Positions 52,992 through 61,080 of a stretch of 64,000 nucleotides of DNA are shown one piece after another (positions within the stretch are counted from its first letter, which is position 1; each line of letters starts with the position of its first letter). Origin of the DNA: UBA4416 sp964541155 (GTDB lineage Bacteria; Bacteroidota; Bacteroidia; B-17B0; Aurantibacillaceae); contig CAZIPC010000002.1 of assembly GCA_964541155.1 (NCBI GenBank), forward strand, positions 386,431 to 450,430, written 5' to 3'. The notes under the pieces were generated by a model that was given only the letters and a program-made list of their open reading frames with translations, did no database searches and was not told where the DNA came from. The translations under genes and the position numbers were made by a program.

Positions 52992-53552
52992 ATGGTAATT
53001 AATGATAGAATAATACTTGGGATTGATCCTGGAACTTTAGTGATGGGATATGGCATTATACATGTTAAAAATAACAAGTTATCATTAGTTAAGTTAGATG
53101 TGATTAAGCTAGATAAGTTAGATGAACACGCCGACAGATTGAAAATAATTTTTGAACGAGTAGTAGCTCTAATTGATGAGTTTAAACCAGATGAATTAGC
53201 TATTGAGGCTCCTTTTTTTGGAAAAAATGTGCAATCCATGTTAAAGCTTGGAAGGGCGCAAGGCGTAGCTATTGCAGCAGCTTTATCTAAAAACATTCCA
53301 ATGACAGAATATTCTCCGAAAAAAATAAAGATGTCTATTACTGGTAATGGCAATGCCTCTAAGGAACAAGTAGCTGCTATGCTCGAAAGCTTATTAAATT
53401 TTAAACATACAAACAAATATTTAGATGCAACAGACGCTTTAGGCGCTGCTGTTTGTCATTATTTTCAAAATAAAACAACTTCTGATGGGATAAAAAAATC
53501 ATATTCTGGATGGGATGCTTTTATTAAAGATAATCCTAAAAGAAAAGTATAA
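52992..53552 (+). CDS. ruvC: Crossover junction endodeoxyribonuclease RuvC
   Basis: A 186-residue Holliday-junction resolvase. Acidic residues are in ILGIDPGTLVMGYG (Asp12), LAIEAPFFGKN (Glu) and LDATDALGAAVCH (two Asp). It cuts recombination intermediates with RuvAB, which are not in this window. Full length and intact. It faces the flippase-like gene across 32 bases. Confidence 0.96.
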   Translation: MVINDRIILGIDPGTLVMGYGIIHVKNNKLSLVKLDVIKLDKLDEHADRLKIIFERVVALIDEFKPDELAIEAPFFGKNVQSMLKLGRAQGVAIAAALSKNIPMTEYSPKKIKMSITGNGNASKEQVAAMLESLLNFKHTNKYLDATDALGAAVCHYFQNKTTSDGIKKSYSGWDAFIKDNPKRKV

Positions 53553-53604
53553 AATATTGATTTACCATAAATAGTTTCTTACCTTTCTTTTTTAATTTAA
53601 GTAT

Positions 53605-54102
53605 ATGACAAAGTCAAAATTTTCAAAGCTTATAATTACAACGCAAATTGAGGTATATGAGTCTGCAAAAAACTTACATAAAAAAGATGCAGAGCTGTTA
53701 AAAGAAGCACAAAAAATGGTGAAAACAGCCTATGCGCCATATTCAAATTTTCAAGTTGGTGCAGCTGTTTTGTTAGACAATGGTAAAATTATTACTGGTA
53801 ATAATCAAGAAAACGCAGCTTATCCCAGTGGCTTATGTGCCGAAAGAGTTGCTATTTTTCACGCATCCTCACAATATCCTAATATTGCTGTAAAAACTAT
53901 TGCTGTTGCTGTAAAATCTAAAAACATCATAGTTAATGAGCCTTTATCACCTTGTGGTGGATGCAGGCAAGTTATTGCAGAATATGAAAACAAATTTACT
54001 TCACCAATTCGAATTATTATGTCGGGCGAAAAAGGTCAAATTTATATTGCCGAAAGTATAGAAAGTTTATTACCTCTTATGTTTAGCAAGAAATATCTGT
54101 AA
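53605..54102 (+). CDS. cdd: Cytidine deaminase
   Basis: A 165-residue enzyme deaminating cytidine and deoxycytidine to uridine forms. The zinc site is NAAYPSGLCAERVAIFHA, with CAE where dimeric enzymes have HAE, and PCGGCRQVIAEYE; this is the tetrameric, three-cysteine type. The N-terminal extension of about 35 residues is longer than usual. Single gene 52 bases after ruvC. Confidence 0.95.
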   Translation: MTKSKFSKLIITTQIEVYESAKNLHKKDAELLKEAQKMVKTAYAPYSNFQVGAAVLLDNGKIITGNNQENAAYPSGLCAERVAIFHASSQYPNIAVKTIAVAVKSKNIIVNEPLSPCGGCRQVIAEYENKFTSPIRIIMSGEKGQIYIAESIESLLPLMFSKKYL

Positions 54103-54198
54103 ATACCTGTTTTTAAAGGCTTTTAATGGTATTTATACGATCAAAGTAAATAACCTTATTTTTAAGATGCTTAATCATGGTTATTTAACAAATTCTCT

Positions 54199-54206
54199 TA
54201 TTTTTG
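54199..54206 (+). promoter_or_regulatory. -7 promoter box TATTTTTG
   Basis: Exact TAnnTTTG match, 23 bases before the pdhA ATG at 54230. Likely promoter of pdhA-pdhC. Confidence 0.6.
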
Positions 54207-54229
54207 TACCTTATTAAATTGTAATTTAT

Positions 54230-55240
54230 ATGGCTAAAACAGCTGAAAAAAAGAGCAAGTTTTCAAAAGAACAATACCTTAAATGGTATGAGTCAATGTT
54301 ATTGATGCGTAAGTTTGAAGAGAAAACGGGGCAAGTATACGTTCAACAAAAAATTAAAGGCTTTTGCCATTTATACATAGGTCAAGAAGCCATAGTGGCA
54401 GGAACCGTTAGTGCTACTAAAAAAGATGATAAACACATTACAGCATACCGTTGTCATGCTCATGGCATTGGATTGGGAATGCATCCAAAATATATTATGG
54501 CCGAAATGTATGCAAAAGTTACCGGATGTTGTAAAGGAAAGGGAGGCTCAATGCATATCTTTAGTAAGGAACATAATTTTGTTGGCGGACATGGTATTGT
54601 TGGAGGACAAATTCCGTTAGGTGCAGGGATAGCTTTTGCTGATAAATTTATGGGAAATGATAATGTATGTGTTTGTTCAATGGGCGATGGAGCTGTTCGT
54701 CAAGGCGCATTACATGAAGCATTTAATATGGCCATGAATTGGAAATTACCTGTAATTTTTATTGTTGAAAATAATATGTACGCTATGGGTACTTCTGTAG
54801 AACGTACTAGTAACGTTCATGATCTATGGAAATTGGGATTAGCCTACGACATGCCAAGTAAACCAGTTGATGGATTAACGGTAGAGGCTGTTCATGAAGC
54901 TATGGAAGAAGCTGTGGCTAGAGCACGTAGAGGAGATGGCCCAACTTTTTTAGAAATGAAAACATATCGTTATAAAGGGCATTCGATGAGCGATGCTCAA
55001 ACATATAGAACCAAAGACGAAGTAAAAGAATATCAAACTCAAGACCCTATTCAAAAAGTATTAAATACTCTAATTGAAAACAAATGGATTGATGATGCCG
55101 GGATTGAGGCTGCTGAAGCAAGAGTAAAAGCCTTAGTAGATGAGTCTGTTCAATTTGCTGAGGAAAGTCCATTTCCTGAACCAGATGAGTTATACAAAGA
55201 TGTTTATGCTGAACCAAATTATCCTTACGTATTAGAATAA
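54230..55240 (+). CDS. pdhA: Pyruvate dehydrogenase E1 component, alpha subunit
   Basis: A 336-residue thiamine diphosphate enzyme subunit that decarboxylates pyruvate. The TPP motif runs from GDGAVRQG at 152-159 to the NN at 181-182. A phosphorylation-loop-like segment RYKGHSMSDAQTYR is kept. The E1 beta subunit is not next to it; in this window only the E2 gene follows, 49 bases downstream. In Bacteroidota the beta gene is often elsewhere. A 120-base gap with a -7 box precedes it. Confidence 0.95.
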   Translation: MAKTAEKKSKFSKEQYLKWYESMLLMRKFEEKTGQVYVQQKIKGFCHLYIGQEAIVAGTVSATKKDDKHITAYRCHAHGIGLGMHPKYIMAEMYAKVTGCCKGKGGSMHIFSKEHNFVGGHGIVGGQIPLGAGIAFADKFMGNDNVCVCSMGDGAVRQGALHEAFNMAMNWKLPVIFIVENNMYAMGTSVERTSNVHDLWKLGLAYDMPSKPVDGLTVEAVHEAMEEAVARARRGDGPTFLEMKTYRYKGHSMSDAQTYRTKDEVKEYQTQDPIQKVLNTLIENKWIDDAGIEAAEARVKALVDESVQFAEESPFPEPDELYKDVYAEPNYPYVLE

Positions 55241-55289
55241 TGATAAATAATTTAAAAAAATTATCATTTAAAACTTAACATTATAAAAC

Positions 55290-56879
55290 ATGGCTGAAAT
55301 AGTTAGAATGCCCAAATTAAGCGATACCATGACAGATGGTGTAATTGCTAAATGGCATAAAAAAGTTGGAGATAAAGTTAAAAGCGGCGAATTGCTTGCA
55401 GATATTGAAACAGACAAGGCTACAATGGAATTTGAATCCTTTCAAGATGGGATGTTATTACATATTGGAGTTCAAGAAAAACAAGCTGTACCAGTTGATT
55501 CTATTATTGCTATTTTGGGTAAAGAAGGTGAAGATATTTCGGCTTTATTAAATCAATCTTCGGCAGCACCAAAACAAGAAACTGTTGCTCCAGTAGCAAC
55601 ACCCAATCCTGTAACATCTGCTAATAAAGCTTTACCTGCGGGCGTTGAAGTTGTTCGTATGCCTAAGTTAAGTGATACGATGACAGACGGTGTGATTGAA
55701 AAATGGCACAAAAAAGTAGGTGATAAAGTAAAGAGTGGAGAGTTACTAGCTGACATCGCAACAGATAAAGCAACGATGGAATTTGAATCATTTCAAGATG
55801 GTGTGTTAATTCATATTGGCGTTCAAGAAAAACAATCTATCCCAGTAGATAGTATTATTGCTATATTAGGAAAAGGTGGCGAAGATGTGAATGCAATTTT
55901 AGCATCAATCAATTCTTATAATTCTGCCCCTGTAACTACTTCTGCTCCAAAAGCTGAAGCGCCTGTTCAAACAGCTGCGCCAGTTTTAAACACAACAACA
56001 ACTTCTTCTTCAAATGATGGAAGAGTAAAAGCATCTCCTTTAGCTAAAGCATTGGCCAAAGAAAAAGGAATTGATATTTCAAAAGTAACAGGTTCTGGTG
56101 ATCATGGTCGTGTTACTAAATCAGATATCGAAAACTATAAACCTCAAGCGTCTAGCAGTAGTTCAAAAACTGTTAGTCCATCATTTATAACTGGTGCTGA
56201 AGGATTTACTGACGAACCAACGTCGCAAATGCGTAAAGTAATTGCTAAGCGTTTGTTAGAAAGTACAAACGGTGCTCCACATTTCTATTTAACGATTGAA
56301 GTAGATATGGAAAATGCGATGCAATCTCGTAATGCCATCAATGCAATGCCTGATACAAAGGTTTCTTTCAACGACTTAGTAATTAAAGCTTGTGCAGTAG
56401 CATTACGTAAACATCCAAAAGTAAATTCATCTTGGATGGGAGACAAAATCCGTTACTACTCTCACGTACATATTGGAGTGGCAGTAGCTGTAGAAGATGG
56501 TTTATTAGTTCCTGTAGTTCGTTTTGCAGATCAAAAATCATTATCTCAAATTAGCGCTGAGGTAAAAGATTTAGGTAAACGTGCAAAAGATAAGAAATTA
56601 CAACCTGCTGATTGGGAAGGCAACACATTTACAGTTTCTAATTTAGGAATGTTTGGTATTGATGAGTTTACATCAATTATCAATACTCCTGAGTCTTGTA
56701 TTTTATCAGTTGGTGCAATTCGTCAAGTACCAGTCGTTAAAAATAATCAAGTAGTACCTGGTAATGTGATGAAAGTAACGTTAGCTTGCGACCATAGAAC
56801 GGTTGATGGAGCTACAGGAGCAGCTTTCTTACAAACTTTAAGAACCTATTTAGAAAATCCAGTTACGATACTTGCTTAA
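55290..56879 (+). CDS. pdhC: Pyruvate dehydrogenase E2: dihydrolipoyllysine acetyltransferase, two lipoyl domains
   Basis: A 529-residue subunit of the pyruvate dehydrogenase core. Two nearly identical lipoyl domains (about 2-85 and 119-202) carry the lipoyl lysines Lys43 and Lys160 in TDKATMEFESF. Ala/Pro-rich linkers separate them from the E1/E3-binding domain (RVKASPLAKALAKEKGIDIS, from about 245) and the catalytic domain, whose CDHRTVDG gives His502 and Asp506. It moves the acetyl group to CoA. Downstream is a toxin-antitoxin pair 26 bases away. Confidence 0.95.
   Translation: MAEIVRMPKLSDTMTDGVIAKWHKKVGDKVKSGELLADIETDKATMEFESFQDGMLLHIGVQEKQAVPVDSIIAILGKEGEDISALLNQSSAAPKQETVAPVATPNPVTSANKALPAGVEVVRMPKLSDTMTDGVIEKWHKKVGDKVKSGELLADIATDKATMEFESFQDGVLIHIGVQEKQSIPVDSIIAILGKGGEDVNAILASINSYNSAPVTTSAPKAEAPVQTAAPVLNTTTTSSSNDGRVKASPLAKALAKEKGIDISKVTGSGDHGRVTKSDIENYKPQASSSSSKTVSPSFITGAEGFTDEPTSQMRKVIAKRLLESTNGAPHFYLTIEVDMENAMQSRNAINAMPDTKVSFNDLVIKACAVALRKHPKVNSSWMGDKIRYYSHVHIGVAVAVEDGLLVPVVRFADQKSLSQISAEVKDLGKRAKDKKLQPADWEGNTFTVSNLGMFGIDEFTSIINTPESCILSVGAIRQVPVVKNNQVVPGNVMKVTLACDHRTVDGATGAAFLQTLRTYLENPVTILA
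55293..55898 (+). repeat. Internal duplication: tandem lipoyl domains of E2
   Basis: Residues 2-85 and 119-202 of the E2 protein are almost identical (for example VRMPKLSDTMTDGVI in both), offset by 117 residues or about 351 bases. The DNA copies differ mostly at third codon positions, so the duplication is not recent. Confidence 0.85.
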
Positions 56880-56905
56880 TGATTTTGTATTTTGTAAATT
56901 AGTGT

Positions 56906-57073
56906 ATGCGTCCGTCAAAAGTTAAAATAAAAAGAAACTTAGCAATTCCAGGAGAACCAATGTCTCAGGAAGAGTTTGTGGATTTAATTAAAGAGGCCGA
57001 GAAAGGTCCTTTTTATACTTTAGAGGAAGTTCAAGCTAAAATGGAAGTATGGAAAAAGTCATTAAAAAAATAG
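56906..57073 (+). CDS. Small antitoxin-like protein paired with a RelE/ParE toxin
   Basis: A 55-residue, lysine-rich protein starting MRPSKVKIKRNLAIPGEPMS and ending WKKSLKK. Its size, charge and position directly before a RelE/ParE toxin fit a type II antitoxin, and its C-terminal helix overlaps the toxin start. The last 25 bases are shared with the toxin gene in a different frame. No DNA-binding motif can be firmly named; the N-terminal KVKIKRNL strand could be. It starts 26 bases after pdhC. Confidence 0.75.
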   Translation: MRPSKVKIKRNLAIPGEPMSQEEFVDLIKEAEKGPFYTLEEVQAKMEVWKKSLKK

Positions 57074-57372
57074 CTTACAGCGCTGTTTTTTATGAAGATT
57101 TAAAATCCATTTATGCGTATGGTTTAGAAATTTTTGGATTAATCATGGCTGAAATTTTACAGGATCAAATTCTTAATCACACTTCCGGACTTTATATACA
57201 GTATTATTTAAATCCCGAGTGTCGTCATCTCGAAACTAAAACTCAAATTTACAGAAACATTATTCTAGGAAAGTACTTGATTATTTATCGAATTAGAGCC
57301 AATAAAATAGAAGTGTTACGAGCTTTACATGGAAGCCAAAGCCCTAAAATTATTAAATCTATTAAAAACTAA
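57049..57372 (+). CDS. RelE/ParE-family toxin
   Basis: A 107-residue protein with the RelE/ParE fold pattern: KIAYSAVFYEDLKSIYAYG in the first helix region, then HLETKTQIYRNIILGKYLII and the end strand YRIRANKIEVLRALHG. ParE-type members poison gyrase and RelE-type cut mRNA on ribosomes; the residues do not tell which. The ATG at 57049 lies inside the antitoxin frame, so coupled translation is likely. The enoyl-CoA hydratase gene begins 19 bases after. Confidence 0.85.
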   Translation: MEKVIKKIAYSAVFYEDLKSIYAYGLEIFGLIMAEILQDQILNHTSGLYIQYYLNPECRHLETKTQIYRNIILGKYLIIYRIRANKIEVLRALHGSQSPKIIKSIKN

Positions 57373-57391
57373 AAACTAAATGATATTTTAA

Positions 57392-58150
57392 ATGGAAGGA
57401 ACAATTAAATCAACAGTAGAAAACGGAATAGGAACAATTACTTTTTTTCATCCTCAAAGTAATTCAATGCCAGGTGTTCAATTAAGAAACTTAGCAGCTG
57501 AGATTGAAAAATTAGGAAAAGTTGATAATGTAAAAGTAATTGTACTAAAAAGCGAGGGAGATAAAGCATTTTGTGCAGGAGCAAGTTTTGATGAATTAAT
57601 TTCAATTAAAGACAAAGAAACGGGGTTGGTTTTTTTCTCGGGTTTTGCAGCAGTTATTAATGCAATGCGAAAAGCGCCTAAGTTTATTATAGCTCGTGTG
57701 CAAGGTAAAGCAGTTGGTGGTGGTGTTGGTATTGCCGCTAGCGCAGATTATACATTTGCAGTAGATACCGCTTCTGTTAAGTTAAGTGAACTAGCAGTAG
57801 GTATTGGTCCTTTTGTGGTTGGCCCAGCAGTTGAACGTAAAGTTGGAACTTCTGCTTTTTGTCAATTAACCATTAATGCAACAGAGTGGCAAACTGCTCA
57901 GTGGGCTCGCGAAAAAGGTTTGTATGCAGAGTTATTTAATACAACTGAAGATATGGATAAAGGGATTGATGCTTTAGCAAAACGCTTAGCATCAAGTAGC
58001 CCAGAAGCAATGGCTATGTTGAAAAAAGTAATGTGGGAAGGAACAGAAAATTGGGACTCTTTATTAATTGAAAGAGCAGGAATGAGCGGAACGCTTGTAT
58101 TATCTGACTTTACAATTAATGCCATTAATAAATTTAAGGCAAAAGCTTAA
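57392..58150 (+). CDS. Enoyl-CoA hydratase/isomerase family protein
   Basis: A 252-residue crotonase-fold enzyme. The oxyanion-hole parts are KAFCAGASFDELIS and KAVGGGVGIAASADYTFA, and VKLSELAVGIGPFVVGPAVERKVG follows, where active hydratases have their acidic residues. It resembles methylglutaconyl-CoA hydratase or PaaF/PaaG-type enzymes of fatty-acid, leucine or phenylacetate breakdown; the reaction is not fixed. Its place after a toxin-antitoxin pair is probably by chance. A strong terminator follows. Confidence 0.88.
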   Translation: MEGTIKSTVENGIGTITFFHPQSNSMPGVQLRNLAAEIEKLGKVDNVKVIVLKSEGDKAFCAGASFDELISIKDKETGLVFFSGFAAVINAMRKAPKFIIARVQGKAVGGGVGIAASADYTFAVDTASVKLSELAVGIGPFVVGPAVERKVGTSAFCQLTINATEWQTAQWAREKGLYAELFNTTEDMDKGIDALAKRLASSSPEAMAMLKKVMWEGTENWDSLLIERAGMSGTLVLSDFTINAINKFKAKA

Positions 58151-58164
58151 TAAAATATTTTAAC

Positions 58165-58196
58165 AAAAAAGGCTGAGATTTTCCTCAGCCTTTTTA
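58165..58196. terminator. Bidirectional rho-independent terminator
   Basis: GGCTGAG (58171-58177) pairs with CTCAGCC (58184-58190) with A-run before and T-run after. It lies between the enoyl-CoA hydratase and the convergent agmatinase-family gene. Confidence 0.9.
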
Positions 58197-58214
58197 TATT
58201 CCAATATCAATTTA

Positions 58215-59258
58215 TTAAGCTTTCTTTCCTTGACTATGCGCTGCTAAATTAGCAATGCGGTACAATAAACGGGCTGCTACATTCGCATTCCATTCATCTT
58301 CGCCACCAACTTCATTTAAGTCAAATGCAATAAATGTTTTACCTGCTGCAACTATTTGTTCTAGTAAATAAAGTACTTGGTCTGTTTCAAACCCTCCTGC
58401 TACAGGTGTTCCAGTGCCTGGACACAATTTTGGATCTAAACCATCAATGTCAAAACTTAAATAAATATTTTGTGGTAACTCGGCAATTATTTCTTTACAA
58501 ATGGTATCCCAGCTTTTTCCTTTGTATTGTTGTTGTTTAATATCTCTATCAAAAAATGTTTTCACGCGCCCGTTAGAATTATTAATAATATCTAACTCTG
58601 CTTGACAATAATCTCTAATACCAACTTGTACTAATTTTTGTACACTATGTCTTTTTAATGCATTATACATAATTGATGCATGAGAATATTCAAAACCTTC
58701 GTAAGCCACACGTAAATCAGCATGCGCATCAATTTGTAAAATTGCAAATTCTCCAAAGTGTTCTCCTAAAGCGTCAATCATGCCTAATGGAGTAGAGTGG
58801 TCGCCACCAATTAAACCAACATTTTTATTTTGTTTTAAGAAATGCAAAACACGTTTTTTAACCCATGCATTCATTTCTTCACAAACTTTATTTACGTCTT
58901 TTATTTCATCAATTTCAGAAGCGGACTCTCCGTTACTTTGTCTGTCAATAATAATTTCAGCTACTGGACGATAAATTTCACTTTTCTCTCGTAATTCTTC
59001 ACTAAAATCATCCATCGCAATTCCCATCTTCCATGCATCTTTCACAATGGGGTCGTATAAATCTACTTGAAAAGAAGCATCAAATATTTGTTGAGGTCCG
59101 TCAATAGTTCCGCCTCCATAGCTTACAGTTACTTCCCAAGGTACTGGGATTAATACAGTTTCAGATTCTTGAGTTGTGAACGGCAAACCAAACATGTTTG
59201 CATTGATATCACCAACGCTATTAGGATCAAAGTTTTTTATTTTTTCTTGCTTGTTCAT
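58215..59258 (-). CDS. Agmatinase/arginase-family ureohydrolase
   Basis: A 347-residue manganese hydrolase. Metal ligands are in GGDHST (His154), IDAHADLR (Asp177, His179, Asp181) and SFDIDGLDP (two Asp). The family splits guanidino compounds (agmatine, arginine, formiminoglutamate) and here the substrate is probably agmatine, for polyamine synthesis; this is inferred from general likeness. It is longer than E. coli SpeB (306) mainly by N-terminal and mid-loop insertions. Single gene; pdxH ends 81 bases upstream. Confidence 0.9.
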   Translation of the reverse strand: MNKQEKIKNFDPNSVGDINANMFGLPFTTQESETVLIPVPWEVTVSYGGGTIDGPQQIFDASFQVDLYDPIVKDAWKMGIAMDDFSEELREKSEIYRPVAEIIIDRQSNGESASEIDEIKDVNKVCEEMNAWVKKRVLHFLKQNKNVGLIGGDHSTPLGMIDALGEHFGEFAILQIDAHADLRVAYEGFEYSHASIMYNALKRHSVQKLVQVGIRDYCQAELDIINNSNGRVKTFFDRDIKQQQYKGKSWDTICKEIIAELPQNIYLSFDIDGLDPKLCPGTGTPVAGGFETDQVLYLLEQIVAAGKTFIAFDLNEVGGEDEWNANVAARLLYRIANLAAHSQGKKA

Positions 59259-59339
59259 ATAAATTAGCTATTTAATATAATTTTATAATGGTTAGATAAT
59301 ATTCGGCAATCGAATAGTAATAATAAAAATGTGTCCTTT

Positions 59340-59993
59340 TTATGGAGCTAGTCTCTCTATTCTCCAATTACCATTTTCTAAAGTAAAAGTAATTCTGTCG
59401 TGTAAACGATTTTTACGTCCCTGCCAAAATTCGTAGTAGTTTGCTTTTATAATGTAACCTCCCCAAAACTCAGGACGAGGAATTTCTTGATTATAAAATT
59501 TAATTTTATTGTTTTCAATAAATGAATTTAATTCATCTCTGTTGGTTAGCACTTTACTTTGCGGCGAGCTCCAAGCTCCTATTTTAGAGTCTTGTGGGCG
59601 AGCGTTAAAATACGCATCACTTTTTTCTGCTTCTGCTTTTTTTAAGATTACGCCTTCAATTCGGATTTGCCTTTCTAATTCGGGCCAAAAAAAAGTTAAG
59701 CACACATTTGGATTTTCAGCAATTTGTTTTCCTTTTCGTGACTCGTAATTGGTATAAAAATAAAATTCGTTGTTCGAAAATTCACGTAAATAAACAATAC
59801 GAGCAGAGGGCTTATTATTTTTGTCAACTGTTGATAAATTACATGCTGGCACTTCATTTACTTTAGCATCAATTGCTTCCTGCATCCATTGTTCAAATTG
59901 TAAATCAGGTAATTGATGTAATTTATCTTCAGTTAATTCGCCTTTTATAAAATCTTCTCTTAGTTGAGAAATGTGTTTGTTTACGTGACTCAT
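59340..59993 (-). CDS. pdxH: Pyridoxamine 5'-phosphate oxidase
   Basis: A 217-residue FMN enzyme that makes pyridoxal 5'-phosphate (vitamin B6) from the pyridoxine or pyridoxamine form. Motifs are RIVYLREFSNNEFYFYTNYESRKG (FMN site) and the C-terminal FWQGRKNRLHDRITF with the substrate-binding Arg/His. The start is ATG 59993; an upstream in-frame TTG (60011) overlaps a promoter box and is rejected. Divergent from the YqgE gene. Confidence 0.95.
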   Translation of the reverse strand: MSHVNKHISQLREDFIKGELTEDKLHQLPDLQFEQWMQEAIDAKVNEVPACNLSTVDKNNKPSARIVYLREFSNNEFYFYTNYESRKGKQIAENPNVCLTFFWPELERQIRIEGVILKKAEAEKSDAYFNARPQDSKIGAWSSPQSKVLTNRDELNSFIENNKIKFYNQEIPRPEFWGGYIIKANYYEFWQGRKNRLHDRITFTLENGNWRIERLAP

Positions 59994-60008
59994 TTTACTA
60001 ATTTTATG

Positions 60009-60016
60009 CAAATATA
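60009..60016 (-). promoter_or_regulatory. -7 promoter box TATATTTG
   Basis: Exact TAnnTTTG match on the minus strand, 15 bases before the pdxH ATG at 59993. Confidence 0.65.
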
Positions 60017-60026
60017 ACGAGTATTC

Positions 60027-60572
60027 TTGATTAAAGTAGGAGATATATTATTAGCAAAACCATATACGCAAGATGTTTATTTTAAACGTTCTGTTGTTTA
60101 TTTATGCGAACACAATCAGCATGGTAGTTTAGGATTTATGTTAAACAAATCAAATGGTTTAGTATTAAAAGATATTTTTCCTTATTTAAAAAACGCTGAT
60201 TTCCCTTTATTTGAAGGAGGGCCAGTATCACCTAATCAATTATTTTATACTCATACATTAGGTGATAAATTAAAGGGCAGTCATCATATCATTGATAATG
60301 TATATTGGGGTGGTAATTTTATGCAATTATCAGAAATGATAGAAAGCAAACAAGTTTTTTTAAATCAAGTTCGTTTTTATATTGGATACACTGGTTGGAG
60401 TGCTGAGCAGTTAAACGAAGAAATTGATTTAGAGAGATGGCTAATCAATAAAGCTAATTATGATAATTTAATGAAAATAAATCCTTTTGAGATGTGGAGT
60501 TATGAACTTCTTAAATTAGATTCTAGGTATAAAGTATTTACAGATTATTCTTTCGAGCCTTCTTTAAATTAA
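60027..60572 (+). CDS. YqgE/AlgH-family protein
   Basis: A 181-residue protein with the DUF179/YqgE pattern: VGDILLAKPYTQDVYFKRSV, LCEHNQHGSLGFMLNK, FEGGPVSPNQLF and FYIGYTGWSAEQLNEEI. The function is unproven; the name AlgH comes from a Pseudomonas gene. The start is TTG 60027, just before the conserved IKVGDILLA; no ATG comes earlier. Ends 16 bases from the convergent DUF779 gene. Confidence 0.9.
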   Translation: MIKVGDILLAKPYTQDVYFKRSVVYLCEHNQHGSLGFMLNKSNGLVLKDIFPYLKNADFPLFEGGPVSPNQLFYTHTLGDKLKGSHHIIDNVYWGGNFMQLSEMIESKQVFLNQVRFYIGYTGWSAEQLNEEIDLERWLINKANYDNLMKINPFEMWSYELLKLDSRYKVFTDYSFEPSLN

Positions 60573-60588
60573 TAGTTACAATAGATAT

Positions 60589-60966
60589 TTATTTTTTATA
60601 AAACACAGGTTCTAGATGATTCATTTCTTCTTCTGTAAACATTCTAGAGCGAATTAAAAAACGTTTTCCTGTTGGTATTTCTAATGAGAAGCTAGCGCCT
60701 CTGCCATCTACAACATCTAATGTTAATTGTGTGTGTTGCCAGTATTCAAATTGATCTTTACTCATCCAAAATCCAAATCCTTCTACATGCCCTAAACCAA
60801 CATCACTCTCGCCAATTTTAAAATCGTCTTTTTGAAAACACATTGGCGCTGAGCCATCACAGCACCCTCCACTTTGATGAAACACTAAATCGCCAAAACC
60901 AATTTTGAGTAAAGTAATTAATTCTGCTGCAGCTGTTGTTACTAAAACTCGTTTAATGTTATTCAT
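60589..60966 (-). CDS. DUF779-family protein
   Basis: A 125-residue protein with QSGGCCDGSAPMCF, which may bind a metal through its three cysteines. DUF779 genes often lie beside acetaldehyde or other aldehyde dehydrogenases, as here, and may be accessory to them. Function unproven. It is downstream of the dehydrogenase gene, in the same direction but behind a hairpin. Confidence 0.88.
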   Translation of the reverse strand: MNNIKRVLVTTAAAELITLLKIGFGDLVFHQSGGCCDGSAPMCFQKDDFKIGESDVGLGHVEGFGFWMSKDQFEYWQHTQLTLDVVDGRGASFSLEIPTGKRFLIRSRMFTEEEMNHLEPVFYKK

Positions 60967-60999
60967 ATTAGATAGAATGTTTTAAAAAATAACTAAAAA

Positions 61000-61071
61000 A
61001 AGAGGTTGCTTAAAAGACATGTGTTGTAACTAACTAAATTAACCTATTTTTTATCTTAAAAGCAACCTCTT
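61000..61071 (-). terminator. Inverted repeat with long loop between dehydrogenase and DUF779
   Basis: AAGAGGTTGCTT (61000-61011) and AAGCAACCTCTT (61060-61071) are perfect 12-base complements around a 48-base loop. On the minus strand the second arm is followed by a T-run, so it resembles a terminator, perhaps partial, letting some transcription through to the DUF779 gene. Confidence 0.6.
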
Positions 61072-61080
61072 GATTTTATA

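Noticed and set aside
52982..53416. Minus-strand frame over ruvC
   Set aside because: It is antisense to ruvC with no family signs.
57892..58125. Minus-strand small frame in the enoyl-CoA hydratase gene
   Set aside because: It is a shadow with no start context or family signs.
59994..60011. TTG 60011 as pdxH start
   Set aside because: It lies in the TATATTTG promoter box; ATG 59993 gives the usual length.
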